DNA of 64,000 bases from Marinomonas primoryensis (GTDB lineage: Bacteria; Pseudomonadota; Gammaproteobacteria; Pseudomonadales; Marinomonadaceae). The stretch covers positions 1-64,000 of the forward strand of contig NZ_CP054301.1 in assembly GCF_013372285.1 (NCBI RefSeq), read 5' to 3'. Of the stretch, positions 20,471-28,833 are shown one piece after another (the first letter of the stretch is position 1; every line of letters begins with the position of its first letter). Under the pieces are notes generated by a model. That model had not been told where the DNA came from, did not search any database, and saw only the letters and a program-made list of their open reading frames with translations. The translations under genes and the position numbers were made by a program.

Positions 20471-21625
20471 ATGTCTGTGTCTTCTGTTTCTCCTATTATA
20501 ACGTCTCAATCGTTGCCTGCTTGGCGCCAAAAAGACGCTGAACCGTTTGTTCGAATTGAGCAAATAAATAAAAATTTTGGTGATTTTGCTGCTGTAAATA
20601 ATGTCTCTTTGGACATTTATAAGAACGAACTATTTTGCCTATTGGGTGGGTCTGGCTCTGGTAAAAGTACCTTATTACGCATGTTAGCAGGTTTTGAATC
20701 ACCTACTTCGGGGCGTATTATCATTGATGGTGTGGACATGTCTGATGTGCCGCCGTGGGAACGCCCCGTTAATATGATGTTTCAGTCTTATGCCTTGTTT
20801 CCACATTTAACCGTAGAAGCTAACGTCGCGTTTGGTCTAAAACGTGAAGGCTTACCAAGTAATGAGGTGAAAAAACGCGTAGCGGATATTCTCGATATGG
20901 TTCAGTTGGGGCATCTTGCTCGTCGTAAGCCTCATATGCTATCCGGTGGTCAGCGTCAGCGTGTGGCTTTAGCCCGATCTTTAGTGAAACGGCCTAAGCT
21001 ATTATTACTGGATGAGCCTTTAGGTGCCTTGGATAAAAAGCTGCGAGAAGAAACACAATTTGAATTGATGCGCCTGCAAGAAGATCTCGGAATTACCTTT
21101 GTTGTTGTGACCCATGATCAAGAAGAGGCGATGACGCTGGCGACGCGCATTGGCGTGATGAATAACGGTGTGATTGTACAAACTGCCGAACCTCATGAAG
21201 TGTACGAGCACCCATGTAACCGTTTTGTCGCTGAATTTATTGGTAATGTAAATTTGTTTAATGGAACGGTTGTCTCTGATGAGCGAGATAGCGCAACCAT
21301 TCAATGTGATGATATTAATGGTCTTATTTATTTGAACCATGGAATTAGCTGCGCACCAAATCAAGCTGTCAACGTGGCGATTCGTCCTGAAAAAATGCGT
21401 ATTACTCGTGATGTACTAGATGAAAAAAATAACGCCGCTGAAGGTATTATTACCGAGGTGGCGTACATGGGCAGTCAGTCGATTTACAAAGTGCGTTTAT
21501 TATCAGGTAAAGAAATCCGCATTACTCAACCCAATACACAGCGTGATACTGGTGAACGCCTGACTTGGGATGATCATGTCTATTTGTCTTGGGGTGCAGA
21601 TAGCAGTGTGGTGTTAGCATCATGA
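20471..21625 (+). CDS. potG: Polyamine ABC transporter ATP-binding protein
   Basis: A 384-aa ATPase of the PotA/PotG family. Walker A GGSGSGKST lies near residue 58, the signature LSGGQRQRVALARS near 157, Walker B LLLLDEPLGALD near 178, and the C-terminal third is a TOBE-type regulatory domain (NVAIRPEKMRI). The frame also opens at a GTG at 20462, but AGGTG is 6 bases before ATG 20471, making that the likelier start. It energises import through PotH and PotI. Its stop overlaps the potH start (ATGATAA region). Confidence 0.94.
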   Translation: MSVSSVSPIITSQSLPAWRQKDAEPFVRIEQINKNFGDFAAVNNVSLDIYKNELFCLLGGSGSGKSTLLRMLAGFESPTSGRIIIDGVDMSDVPPWERPVNMMFQSYALFPHLTVEANVAFGLKREGLPSNEVKKRVADILDMVQLGHLARRKPHMLSGGQRQRVALARSLVKRPKLLLLDEPLGALDKKLREETQFELMRLQEDLGITFVVVTHDQEEAMTLATRIGVMNNGVIVQTAEPHEVYEHPCNRFVAEFIGNVNLFNGTVVSDERDSATIQCDDINGLIYLNHGISCAPNQAVNVAIRPEKMRITRDVLDEKNNAAEGIITEVAYMGSQSIYKVRLLSGKEIRITQPNTQRDTGERLTWDDHVYLSWGADSSVVLAS

Positions 21626-22554
21626 TAACGGCAACCACCAAAACAACACGCTCGAACCTATTGCTGCGTTTGCAAAATATTCGTTTGGGTCGCTGGCTTG
21701 TGATCTTAATGCCAATGTTGTGGCTGGCAGCGTTCTTTTTTATCCCATTTCTGGTGGTGTTCAAAATATCTCTTTCTGAAGCGATGATTGCGGTTCCGCC
21801 GTATTCTCCTTTGTTGGAGTGGGACCCAAGTAACGCTTACGCGACGCTGAAAGTAACGTTTGGTAATTATTTATTTTTGTTTGAGTCTCGCTTTTACCTA
21901 GATGCTTATCTTAGCTCCTTGCGTATTGCGGCCGTTTCTACCTTCTTCACCTTAATCATTGGTTTTCCGATTGCTTATCTCATCGCTCGTAGTGGTTCGA
22001 TGGCACGTACGATATTGTTATCCTTGGTTATTTTACCTTTCTGGACATCGTTTTTATTGCGCGTTTATGCTTGGATGTCGCTGTTGAAAAAGAATGGTTT
22101 GGTCAACGACACATTGATGTCTTTAGGCTTGATTGATCAGCCATTGCAAATCCTACAAACGGATGTGGCTGTATATATTGGGATTGTTTATACCTATTTG
22201 CCGTTCATGATTCTGCCGTTATATACCACGTTAGAAAAAATGGATATAAGCCTTATTGAAGCCGCAAAAGATCTTGGGGCAAAACCTTGGCGCGCGTTCT
22301 GCCTGGTGACTTTGCCGCTGGCCAAACCTGGCATCATCGCAGGTTGTTTGTTGGTGTTTATTCCTGCGGTTGGTGAATTTGTTATTCCTTCGCTGTTAGG
22401 CGGCTCAGATACTCTTATGATTGGACGTGTACTGTGGGACGAATTCTTCCTTAATCGAGATTGGCCTTTAGCGTCTGCTGTCGCGATCATTATGCTGATC
22501 GTCTTGGTCGGCCCCATTATGTTTATGCGAAATGGCAACAAGGAGGCAATGTAA
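21622..22554 (+). CDS. potH: Polyamine ABC transporter permease PotH
   Basis: A 310-aa inner-membrane protein with about six hydrophobic segments, the first near residues 27-50. The cytoplasmic EAA loop that docks the ATPase is seen as EAAKDLGAKPWRAFCLVTLPLAKPG. Its start overlaps the potG stop by 4 bases and its own stop overlaps the potI ATG by 1 base (ATGTAATG), so the three are translationally coupled. Heterodimeric partner is PotI. Confidence 0.94.
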   Translation: MITATTKTTRSNLLLRLQNIRLGRWLVILMPMLWLAAFFFIPFLVVFKISLSEAMIAVPPYSPLLEWDPSNAYATLKVTFGNYLFLFESRFYLDAYLSSLRIAAVSTFFTLIIGFPIAYLIARSGSMARTILLSLVILPFWTSFLLRVYAWMSLLKKNGLVNDTLMSLGLIDQPLQILQTDVAVYIGIVYTYLPFMILPLYTTLEKMDISLIEAAKDLGAKPWRAFCLVTLPLAKPGIIAGCLLVFIPAVGEFVIPSLLGGSDTLMIGRVLWDEFFLNRDWPLASAVAIIMLIVLVGPIMFMRNGNKEAM

Positions 22555-23363
22555 TGAAAGATCATTCCTTAGCTTTAAAGTTCAGTGCAGGTTTTGGTTT
22601 CTTGTTCCTATACGCGCCAATTGTTGCTTTGATTATCTACAGTTTTAACGAGTCTAAACTGGTGACGGTATGGGGGGGATGGTCACTTAAATGGTACGTT
22701 GAACTGTTCCGTAATGAACAGATTATGAGCGCAGCGTGGGTGAGTTTAAAAATTGCGTTTATTAGCGCGACGCTTGCGTCGATACTTGGCACGGTAGCGG
22801 GATTTGTTTTGAGTCGTATGGGCAAATTTCGTGGAAAAACCATGATGGCTGGTTGGGTGACGGCACCTCTGGTGATGCCAGAAGTGATCACCGGTTTGTC
22901 ACTGTTATTGCTCTTCGTAGCGATGGAGAGCCTGTTTGGTTGGCCTGCAGGTCGCGGTATGACGACGATTGTGATTGCCCATACAACTTTCTGCTTAGCG
23001 TATGTCGCGGTTGTCGTGCAATCACGTTTATCATCGATGGATGAAACGTTGGAAGAAGCGGCAATGGATCTTGGTGCAAAGCCTGTCTCCTTGTTTTTTC
23101 TGATTACTTTGCCATTGATTACACCCGCAATACTGTCTGGCTGGTTGCTGTCGTTTACCTTGTCGCTTGATGATTTAGTGATTGCTAGTTTCGTGTCTGG
23201 GCCAGGAAACTCTACATTACCTATGGTGATTTTCTCTAAAGTGCGTCTTGGTGTAACACCTGAGATTAATGCCCTAGCGACGTTAATGATATTAGTGGTT
23301 TCCATTGCTGTGATTGCGGCCATTTTTATAATGCGTCGTCAAAATCGATTTCAAAATCCATAA
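22554..23363 (+). CDS. potI: Polyamine ABC transporter permease PotI
   Basis: A 269-aa inner-membrane permease. The frame extends upstream to 22461 inside potH, but an AGGAGG site at 22541-22546 followed by ATG 22554 decides the start, giving MKDHSLALKF as N-terminus. The EAA motif reads EEAAMDLGAKPVSLFFLITLPLITP. It completes the PotFGHI importer. The amidotransferase gene follows after 27 bases. Confidence 0.94.
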   Translation: MKDHSLALKFSAGFGFLFLYAPIVALIIYSFNESKLVTVWGGWSLKWYVELFRNEQIMSAAWVSLKIAFISATLASILGTVAGFVLSRMGKFRGKTMMAGWVTAPLVMPEVITGLSLLLLFVAMESLFGWPAGRGMTTIVIAHTTFCLAYVAVVVQSRLSSMDETLEEAAMDLGAKPVSLFFLITLPLITPAILSGWLLSFTLSLDDLVIASFVSGPGNSTLPMVIFSKVRLGVTPEINALATLMILVVSIAVIAAIFIMRRQNRFQNP

Positions 23364-23390
23364 GCGTTGTATTTCTGAGGTAAGTTATTA

Positions 23391-24095
23391 ATGAAAATAG
23401 GAATTCTTGCAGCGGGCATTACGCCTGATGTATTACGCTCTAAGTACCCTACTTATGCGGAAATGTTTGCTCAACAGATTGCGGCCATGGAGCCGGACTT
23501 ATCGTTTGAGATATTCGATGTGCGTTTGGACGAATTTCCTGAAAGCATAGATTGCTGTGACGCTTGGTTGATTACAGGCTCTAAATCTGATGCTTATGGA
23601 GATGACCCATGGATCACGCGTCTGTGTGAGTTTATTCGTGAAGTGGATGCCAAAAACAAAGTACTGGTTGGTATTTGTTTTGGCCATCAAGTTATTGCCC
23701 GAGCATTAGGCGGGCGTGTGGCCAAATTTGATGGTGGTTGGGGCGTCGGCGTTCACCACTACCAAGTAGCAGATAATGTCGCGACACCTTTGGGCCGTAA
23801 AGACATTGCATTTTGTGCATTTCATCAAGACCAAGTGTTGGAAAAGCCTGAAAAAATGACAAGTTTTCTTAGTAGTGATTTTTGCCAACATGCTGGCTTA
23901 ATCTACAAAGATCGAATTTTAACTTTCCAAGGGCATCCGGAGTTTTCTAAGGCTTACGAAAAAGAATTGCTTGATCTATACGACGGCGTCACTCTCACAC
24001 CAGCGGTCGCTGCGAAAGCACGTCAAACCGTTGCGCAAGAAGGAATAGATAATCAGCAACTGATGGCGTGGATTGGAACATTCTTGAAAGGATAG
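23391..24095 (+). CDS. Class I glutamine amidotransferase, possibly the gamma-glutamyl-GABA hydrolase of this cluster
   Basis: A 234-aa free-standing GATase1 domain. The nucleophile elbow is GICFGHQVIARALGG (Cys about residue 95) and the His-Glu pair lies in FQGHPEF (about residue 183). This is the GMP-synthase-like subtype, not the peptidase C26 subtype with GVCRG motif seen in PuuD and SpuA. It ends the potFGHI operon. The Puu pathway needs a hydrolase for gamma-glutamyl-GABA, and no other candidate is present in the window, so a non-orthologous PuuD role is likely but unproven. Start has GAGGTAAGTTATT upstream. Confidence 0.75.
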   Translation: MKIGILAAGITPDVLRSKYPTYAEMFAQQIAAMEPDLSFEIFDVRLDEFPESIDCCDAWLITGSKSDAYGDDPWITRLCEFIREVDAKNKVLVGICFGHQVIARALGGRVAKFDGGWGVGVHHYQVADNVATPLGRKDIAFCAFHQDQVLEKPEKMTSFLSSDFCQHAGLIYKDRILTFQGHPEFSKAYEKELLDLYDGVTLTPAVAAKARQTVAQEGIDNQQLMAWIGTFLKG

Positions 24096-24140
24096 TGTTT
24101 ACATAACCCCTAATGAGCAATCCCCAGTAGCGTTTACACC

Positions 24141-24178
24141 AATAAGGCGCACCCGTAAATGGATGCGCCTTATGTAAA
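24141..24178. repeat. Hairpin repeat copy A, also probable terminator
   Basis: ATAAGGCGCA and TGCGCCTTAT form a 10-bp stem between the convergent amidotransferase and qorB genes, so it could terminate either. The whole 38-base unit recurs at 26357-26394 with 32 identities, most differences being in the loop, and both copies carry the same internal C-A mismatch. Confidence 0.7.
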
Positions 24179-24208
24179 ATTTGTGTCCCTTTCTTTTCTT
24201 AATACGGC

Positions 24209-25057
24209 TTACAGCGCCGCTTTGATACTGTCTTCAATGGATGTTGTAGGGCGTCCAATCAGTGTCGACAGATCTTTGCTGTCGTTAAATAAGGCACCCT
24301 TTGACGCGCCGACATCAGAATCCGCTAATATGCCAGCAAAGCCTTCGGGTAAGCCCATGCCGACTAAAGCCTTGGTGTACTCTGCTACTGGAAGGTTTTG
24401 ATAAATCACGGCTTTGCCGCTGAGATGACTGATTGCTTGAGCGTATTCACTAAGAGTGAACGCATTGTTCCCTGCTAATTCGTATACTTTACCAGCTTGA
24501 TTGTCACGGGTTAGCACGACAGCCGCCGCGGCAGCGTAGTCTGCTCGTGCTGCCGCAGAAATTTTGCCTTCACCTGCACTGCCTTGTACCGCACCGTGCT
24601 CAAGTGCCATACCGATTGTTCCCGTGTAGTTTTCAGAGTACCAGCCGTTGCGAAGCAATACATGCGGCACGCCAGATTCCGCTAATAGCTTTTCTGTCGC
24701 TGCGTGTTCTTCTGCCAAGATAAGTGACGAGGTATCTGCTTTTAAAATGCTGGTGTAAGCAATGAGAGAAACGCCTGCGGCCTTTGCCGCCTCGATGACA
24801 TTTTTATGTTGAATTTCACGTTGACCGACTTCGCTAGAGGAAATGAGCAGTATTTTTTCTACGTTAGCGAACGCCGTCACCAAGGTATCTGGTTGAGTGT
24901 AATCTGCTTGGCGAATATGTACGCCTTGCTCGGCTAGGTCTTTTACACTGTCGATATTACGAACGGCTGCAACAATGTTGCTGGCGGCTGTTTTTTCTAA
25001 TAAAGATTCAATTACCAAACGGCCAAGTTGACCTGATGCACCTGTTACTAAAATCAT
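24209..25057 (-). CDS. qorB: NAD(P)H:quinone oxidoreductase, QorB-like (NmrA family)
   Basis: A 282-aa atypical short-chain dehydrogenase. The N-terminal MILVTGASGQLGRLV is the NAD(P)-binding TGxxGxxG motif, and the sequence matches the QorB/YtfG type with SDVGASKGALF near the C-terminus. These enzymes reduce quinones. An AAGGAGAG site gives a clear start. It is divergent from an HxlR-type regulator gene, the same arrangement as ytfG-ytfH in E. coli. Confidence 0.85.
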   Translation of the reverse strand: MILVTGASGQLGRLVIESLLEKTAASNIVAAVRNIDSVKDLAEQGVHIRQADYTQPDTLVTAFANVEKILLISSSEVGQREIQHKNVIEAAKAAGVSLIAYTSILKADTSSLILAEEHAATEKLLAESGVPHVLLRNGWYSENYTGTIGMALEHGAVQGSAGEGKISAAARADYAAAAAVVLTRDNQAGKVYELAGNNAFTLSEYAQAISHLSGKAVIYQNLPVAEYTKALVGMGLPEGFAGILADSDVGASKGALFNDSKDLSTLIGRPTTSIEDSIKAAL

Positions 25058-25140
25058 GGTTCTCTCCTTTGAGTTTTAAGTTGATGAGAGTAGAATAAAT
25101 CACTAACAAACTTTTAGTAAGTACATACAAAAAGGTAAGT

Positions 25141-25566
25141 ATGAAGAAAAATCATTTAAGTGAAGATCAACGAGAAAAGTCCGGATTATCAGCGCATTTT
25201 GAAAGAGGCAATGTATTTTCTGATCAGTGCCCTTCTCGGGATGTGTTGAAGCATGTGACGAGCCGTTGGGCTGTGTTGGTTTTACTGGCATTAAAAGGCG
25301 GTGAAACACATCGCTTTAGTGAACTGCGTCGTACCATTAATGGCGTTAGTGAGAAGATGCTTGCACAGACTCTGCAAGCGCTAGAGCAAGATGGTTTTGT
25401 ATTGCGAGTGGCTTATCCTGTGGTACCGCCTCATGTGGAGTACAGCTTGACTGAGAGTGGTATGCAAGTGGCCGAACACGTGGTCGGATTAGCTGATTGG
25501 ATTGAAGATAACATTTCTACTATTTTAGAAACTCAATCTCGGCACATTGAAAAAATCAGTGTATAA
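25141..25566 (+). CDS. HxlR-family (DUF24) redox/quinone-responsive regulator
   Basis: A 141-aa winged-helix protein. The HxlR pattern is seen in CPSRDVLKHVTSRWAVLVLLAL, FSELRRTINGVSEKMLAQTLQALEQDGFV and VEYSLTESG. A cysteine at about residue 30, just before the winged helix, corresponds to the redox-sensing Cys of YodB/QorR-type proteins. It probably represses qorB across the 83-bp divergent promoter region. The motif GTAAGTAC occurs just upstream (25117-25124) and, inverted, downstream (25609-25616). Confidence 0.85.
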   Translation: MKKNHLSEDQREKSGLSAHFERGNVFSDQCPSRDVLKHVTSRWAVLVLLALKGGETHRFSELRRTINGVSEKMLAQTLQALEQDGFVLRVAYPVVPPHVEYSLTESGMQVAEHVVGLADWIEDNISTILETQSRHIEKISV

Positions 25567-25675
25567 GCTGTCTTGCTTAGCGGTTTAAAAGGTGTAAATA
25601 GGAAGTGAGTACTTACATATAGTTACTTTTCATAACTTTTTATAACATCTTCTATCCTTTGTTCTTAAAAGGGCT

Positions 25676-25813
25676 CTATGCCAGACATTGCATCAAAGTG
25701 GTTTTGCCTGAGCCGTTATGTCCAAGGATGACACACACTTTATCACTAGGAAGTTGAAGATTCAGAATCTGTCGTTGGCTTCGTTCAACACAAACGTGTG
25801 TTAATTCAAACAT
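25676..25813 (-). pseudogene. Truncated ABC-transporter ATPase (siderophore-uptake type), N-terminal remnant
   Basis: The frame begins at ATG 25813, overlapping the FhuF-like stop codon by 8 bases, and encodes 45 residues beginning MFELTHVCVERSQRQ and reaching Walker A GHNGSGKTTLMQCLA, then stops. An intact FecE/FhuC-type ATPase is about 250 aa; the signature, Walker B and the rest are absent, and the DNA beyond contains no continuation in any frame. This marks a deletion that removed the end of an iron-uptake operon. Confidence 0.75.
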
Positions 25814-26543
25814 GTGACTCCTTGTTTTTTTTCTCTTGTTTGGCTTTATGGCCACGAGGACAATCTGCGCAGAGTTCACCATCATCACGGCGAAAATGAA
25901 GGCAACAGGTACGACGAGTAAAAATGATTTTGCCTGTGTCCTGTTTTAAACGATTTAATATATCTGTCGGCAAATCTAGATACCTTGCCCACAATTGATA
26001 TTCATTTTGAATATCAAAAAGGCTTGCCGATGCTCCAACGGCTGTCACCATGGTCGTCATAATCTGGTCGGCTAACAATGCTTGATACAAAGCTTGTCGT
26101 CCACCAAATTGATTGAGGTGGGCGGTTTGTAAGGCATCAAATAATGTTTTGAGTTGTTCAGCGGTGTGTTTCACTAAGGCTTCATGTTCACCTGCTAACC
26201 ACTCTCCATCGGGTAAAGCATAGCCAGCCACATAAGCTTGCTGCTGAGTTTGATGCAATCGTCCTAAACTGTTTGGAATACGTTTTAGGTGATAGACGCA
26301 AATCAACGCCAAATAAATCGGTTGCCAGCAGCTTAATCCCCATGACCTTATGCGCCAATAAGGCGCACCCGCTTCCGGATGCGCCTTTTGTAAAGTGAAG
26401 TGCAAATTCGCTAAGAAAGGTTCTGCACAAGCCGCAGATAAAAGGCTGGGATCTTCTTCTAAGCCAGCATCTAGCTCAACACCTTGTAAAGGCGCTAGAT
26501 ACTGTTTGCTCTCCAAAAAAAGACGGCTTAAATGTTTCCTCAT
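25806..26543 (-). CDS. Siderophore ferric-iron reductase, FhuF-like
   Basis: A 245-aa protein with a C-terminal cysteine set TCCLHFRRDDGELCADCPRG that matches the C-C-x10-C-x2-C [2Fe-2S] ligands of FhuF-type reductases, and the mid-protein YWRIRSWGLSCWQPIYLA block of the AHA_1954-like subfamily. It would release iron from imported ferric siderophores in the cytoplasm. It starts 17 bases after the TonB receptor stop, with only a weak ribosome site. Part of its sequence (26357-26394) is nearly identical to an intergenic hairpin at 24141. The gene looks intact. Confidence 0.82.
   Translation of the reverse strand: MRKHLSRLFLESKQYLAPLQGVELDAGLEEDPSLLSAACAEPFLANLHFTLQKAHPEAGAPYWRIRSWGLSCWQPIYLALICVYHLKRIPNSLGRLHQTQQQAYVAGYALPDGEWLAGEHEALVKHTAEQLKTLFDALQTAHLNQFGGRQALYQALLADQIMTTMVTAVGASASLFDIQNEYQLWARYLDLPTDILNRLKQDTGKIIFTRRTCCLHFRRDDGELCADCPRGHKAKQEKKNKESHV
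26357..26394. repeat. Hairpin repeat copy B inside the FhuF-like gene
   Basis: It matches 32 of 38 bases of 24141-24178, including both stem arms and the flanking TGTAAA. On the minus strand it encodes residues around LQKAHPEAGAPYW of the reductase, and the reading frame remains open through it. Confidence 0.7.
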
Positions 26544-26560
26544 CTTATTTACTCAACATG

Positions 26561-28717
26561 TTAGAACGCATAACGAGCGCTGACTTCGAAAGATCGCTGG
26601 TCGCCAAACCAACAATTAGATTCGTCATAACAACTGTAATAGGTTTCATCCAGCACATTTGATACGGCCAATTTAACGCTGGCCCCTTTCCATTGAGGAG
26701 ACAACATGGCTAAGTCATAACCAATGGAGAGATCCACTAATGTGAAGGATGGTACCGTGTTGGAGTTCGCTGCGTTCAATTGCATTTTTCCGACATAACG
26801 AACGCCAGTACCAAAGGATGCACCAGCCAACGCGCCTTGCTGTGGCGCATAGGTTAACCAAGTATTCAACTGTTGCTCTGGCACCCAAATGGGTGTGTTG
26901 TCTTGGATTCCGCTGTTGTCTTTGGTGACTTCCACATCTTGTCGTGTGTAAGCGGTTTTGATACTGACATCGCGAGTGATGGCTTGTTGAAGCTCTAGCT
27001 CGATGCCCCGTGAGCGGACCTCACCGACTTGAATCTTGTCGTAGGCGGAGCCATTTGGGTCGCGTGTTAATACTTTGCTCTTGGTAATTTCAAAAGCGGT
27101 TGCGCTGGCGATTACGTTATGACGTTTGTATTTTAGTCCTGCTTCCCATTGGTCCGCGGTGGAGGTATCAAATGTATTGCCATTACGATCTGCTCCTGTG
27201 ATGGGTTCAAAGCTTTGCGCATAGCTTACAAACGGAGCAATACCATTATCAAATTCGTATAGTGCGCCGATTCTCCCACTGAATTGGCTTTGGTCTACTT
27301 TGGTGTTTGTTTTGCTGCCATATTTGAGACCTTTTTCTGTTGCTTTAAAGCTGTCGTAACGTCCGCCTGCAATGAACACCCATTGGTCGAAGCGTATTTG
27401 ATCTTGTAGGTAGAAGCCGAGTTGTTCCTTTTCGATAGTAAAGTCACTGCTGTAACCAGAGGCGGCAAAGTTGAGATTGTTTTTTACTATCTGATGGTGG
27501 TTTGGGTTATAAAGATCGATGCTTGGCGCTACGGCGTCTTCATATTCAATATCGGACGTGAGTGTTAAGTAGTCCACACCGACCAATACATTATGCTCAG
27601 TATTGCCAATATCAAACACACCAGAGAATTGGTTATCGACATTCAAACCAGTAGAGGCTTCATCGGTGAGGTATGCTCGACGATTTAATGTTCTTTCATC
27701 GCTGTCTAAACTTGTTGAATAGGTATTTTCTTGAGCGGCTTTTGCCGTTGTAAATCGGGTATTTTGTAAAAAGCGCCACGTGTTATTTATTGTATGATCA
27801 AGTTTGTAACCCAGTAACAGCACGTCACGGTCATAGGTTTCCCAGTTTGCATCGCCTGCGTAACTATCGGAGGATAATTTGCCGTTGATATTGTCGTAGA
27901 CAGTACCTTTCGAAGGCAATGCGGAATAGACGCCCATGCTTGGGTCTTGTTGGTAATACATATTCAAGTTCAGTTGTGTATCGTCGCTTATTTTAAGATC
28001 AAGAGACGGTGCAATCATGATGCGTTTTTCGTCCGAGGTCACCGCTTGCCCTTCTTTCTCGCGAATTAAAGCCACGACACGGTAGTTCATCCGTTCATTC
28101 AATGCGCCCGTTGAATCGATGGAGACATCGCGTTTCTTATCGCTGCCTAATGCTACTTCGACGATGCTTTGATCGGTCGATTGTGGTGCTTTACTGATCA
28201 GGTTCACCATGCCGCCTGGTGGCATGGCACCGTACAGTGTGGATGTTGGTCCTTTAAACACTTCTATTTGTTCTACGGCCGCCATGTCAATTTGTGGTTG
28301 TAAGTTCCAATCGTTATAGAGCAACTGCAGGCCATCATAGTACGCTTTGTCATTTTGGAACCCACGGATATTAAACAGGTCTAGGCGCGTTACGGCACCA
28401 CCTCGTAATTCGGTATTAATCCCCGAAGAATAACGCACCGCTTCCGCAACCGTTTCGATACCGCGCTGTTCTAAGCTGTCCGCATCGATAATAGAAATGG
28501 CTTGAGGTGTTTCTTCTGGGTCTAATTGCGTTTTGGTTGCTGTGTTGCGATAAGTCTGCCCTTTTACTTCTAAGGTACTTAACTGATCCTCATTAAGAGA
28601 GATTGCTTTATCTGTGCCTATTGTTGAATCTGTCATATTCGCTGCTAACGAATAAGTCGACGCGCTTGTGATCGCCAAGGCCAGTAATGTGGGAGGAAAG
28701 GACAAAGCCGTTTTCAT
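26561..28717 (-). CDS. TonB-dependent ferric siderophore receptor
   Basis: A 718-aa outer-membrane receptor. A signal peptide (residues 1 to about 25) precedes an N-terminal plug with ETPQAISIIDADSLEQRGIETVAEAVRYSSGI, and the barrel ends in the aromatic-terminated VSARYAF expected for Bam-dependent insertion. The plug/barrel spacing and DPSMGVYSALPSKGTV segment resemble the hydroxamate-siderophore (FhuA/FhuE-like) group, but the substrate is not certain. GGAG lies 5 bases before ATG. A Fur-like box at 28750 lies just upstream. It heads an operon with the FhuF-like reductase and a broken ABC ATPase. Confidence 0.92.
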   Translation of the reverse strand: MKTALSFPPTLLALAITSASTYSLAANMTDSTIGTDKAISLNEDQLSTLEVKGQTYRNTATKTQLDPEETPQAISIIDADSLEQRGIETVAEAVRYSSGINTELRGGAVTRLDLFNIRGFQNDKAYYDGLQLLYNDWNLQPQIDMAAVEQIEVFKGPTSTLYGAMPPGGMVNLISKAPQSTDQSIVEVALGSDKKRDVSIDSTGALNERMNYRVVALIREKEGQAVTSDEKRIMIAPSLDLKISDDTQLNLNMYYQQDPSMGVYSALPSKGTVYDNINGKLSSDSYAGDANWETYDRDVLLLGYKLDHTINNTWRFLQNTRFTTAKAAQENTYSTSLDSDERTLNRRAYLTDEASTGLNVDNQFSGVFDIGNTEHNVLVGVDYLTLTSDIEYEDAVAPSIDLYNPNHHQIVKNNLNFAASGYSSDFTIEKEQLGFYLQDQIRFDQWVFIAGGRYDSFKATEKGLKYGSKTNTKVDQSQFSGRIGALYEFDNGIAPFVSYAQSFEPITGADRNGNTFDTSTADQWEAGLKYKRHNVIASATAFEITKSKVLTRDPNGSAYDKIQVGEVRSRGIELELQQAITRDVSIKTAYTRQDVEVTKDNSGIQDNTPIWVPEQQLNTWLTYAPQQGALAGASFGTGVRYVGKMQLNAANSNTVPSFTLVDLSIGYDLAMLSPQWKGASVKLAVSNVLDETYYSCYDESNCWFGDQRSFEVSARYAF

Positions 28718-28749
28718 TTTAACTCCGAGGATTGAATAAGTTTATATTT

Positions 28750-28768
28750 GAGAATGACTATCATTCTA
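28750..28768. promoter_or_regulatory. Fur box upstream of the TonB receptor
   Basis: GAGAATGACTATCATTCTA agrees with the 19-bp Fur consensus GATAATGATAATCATTATC at 14 positions. It lies 33 bases upstream of the receptor start codon, overlapping the probable promoter, so iron repression is expected. Confidence 0.75.
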
Positions 28769-28833
28769 TTTATTTCTCAAAGAAAAACTTAACTTTTTGG
28801 TGCATCTTTACGTAATCGGCTGTTTTGTTGTCT

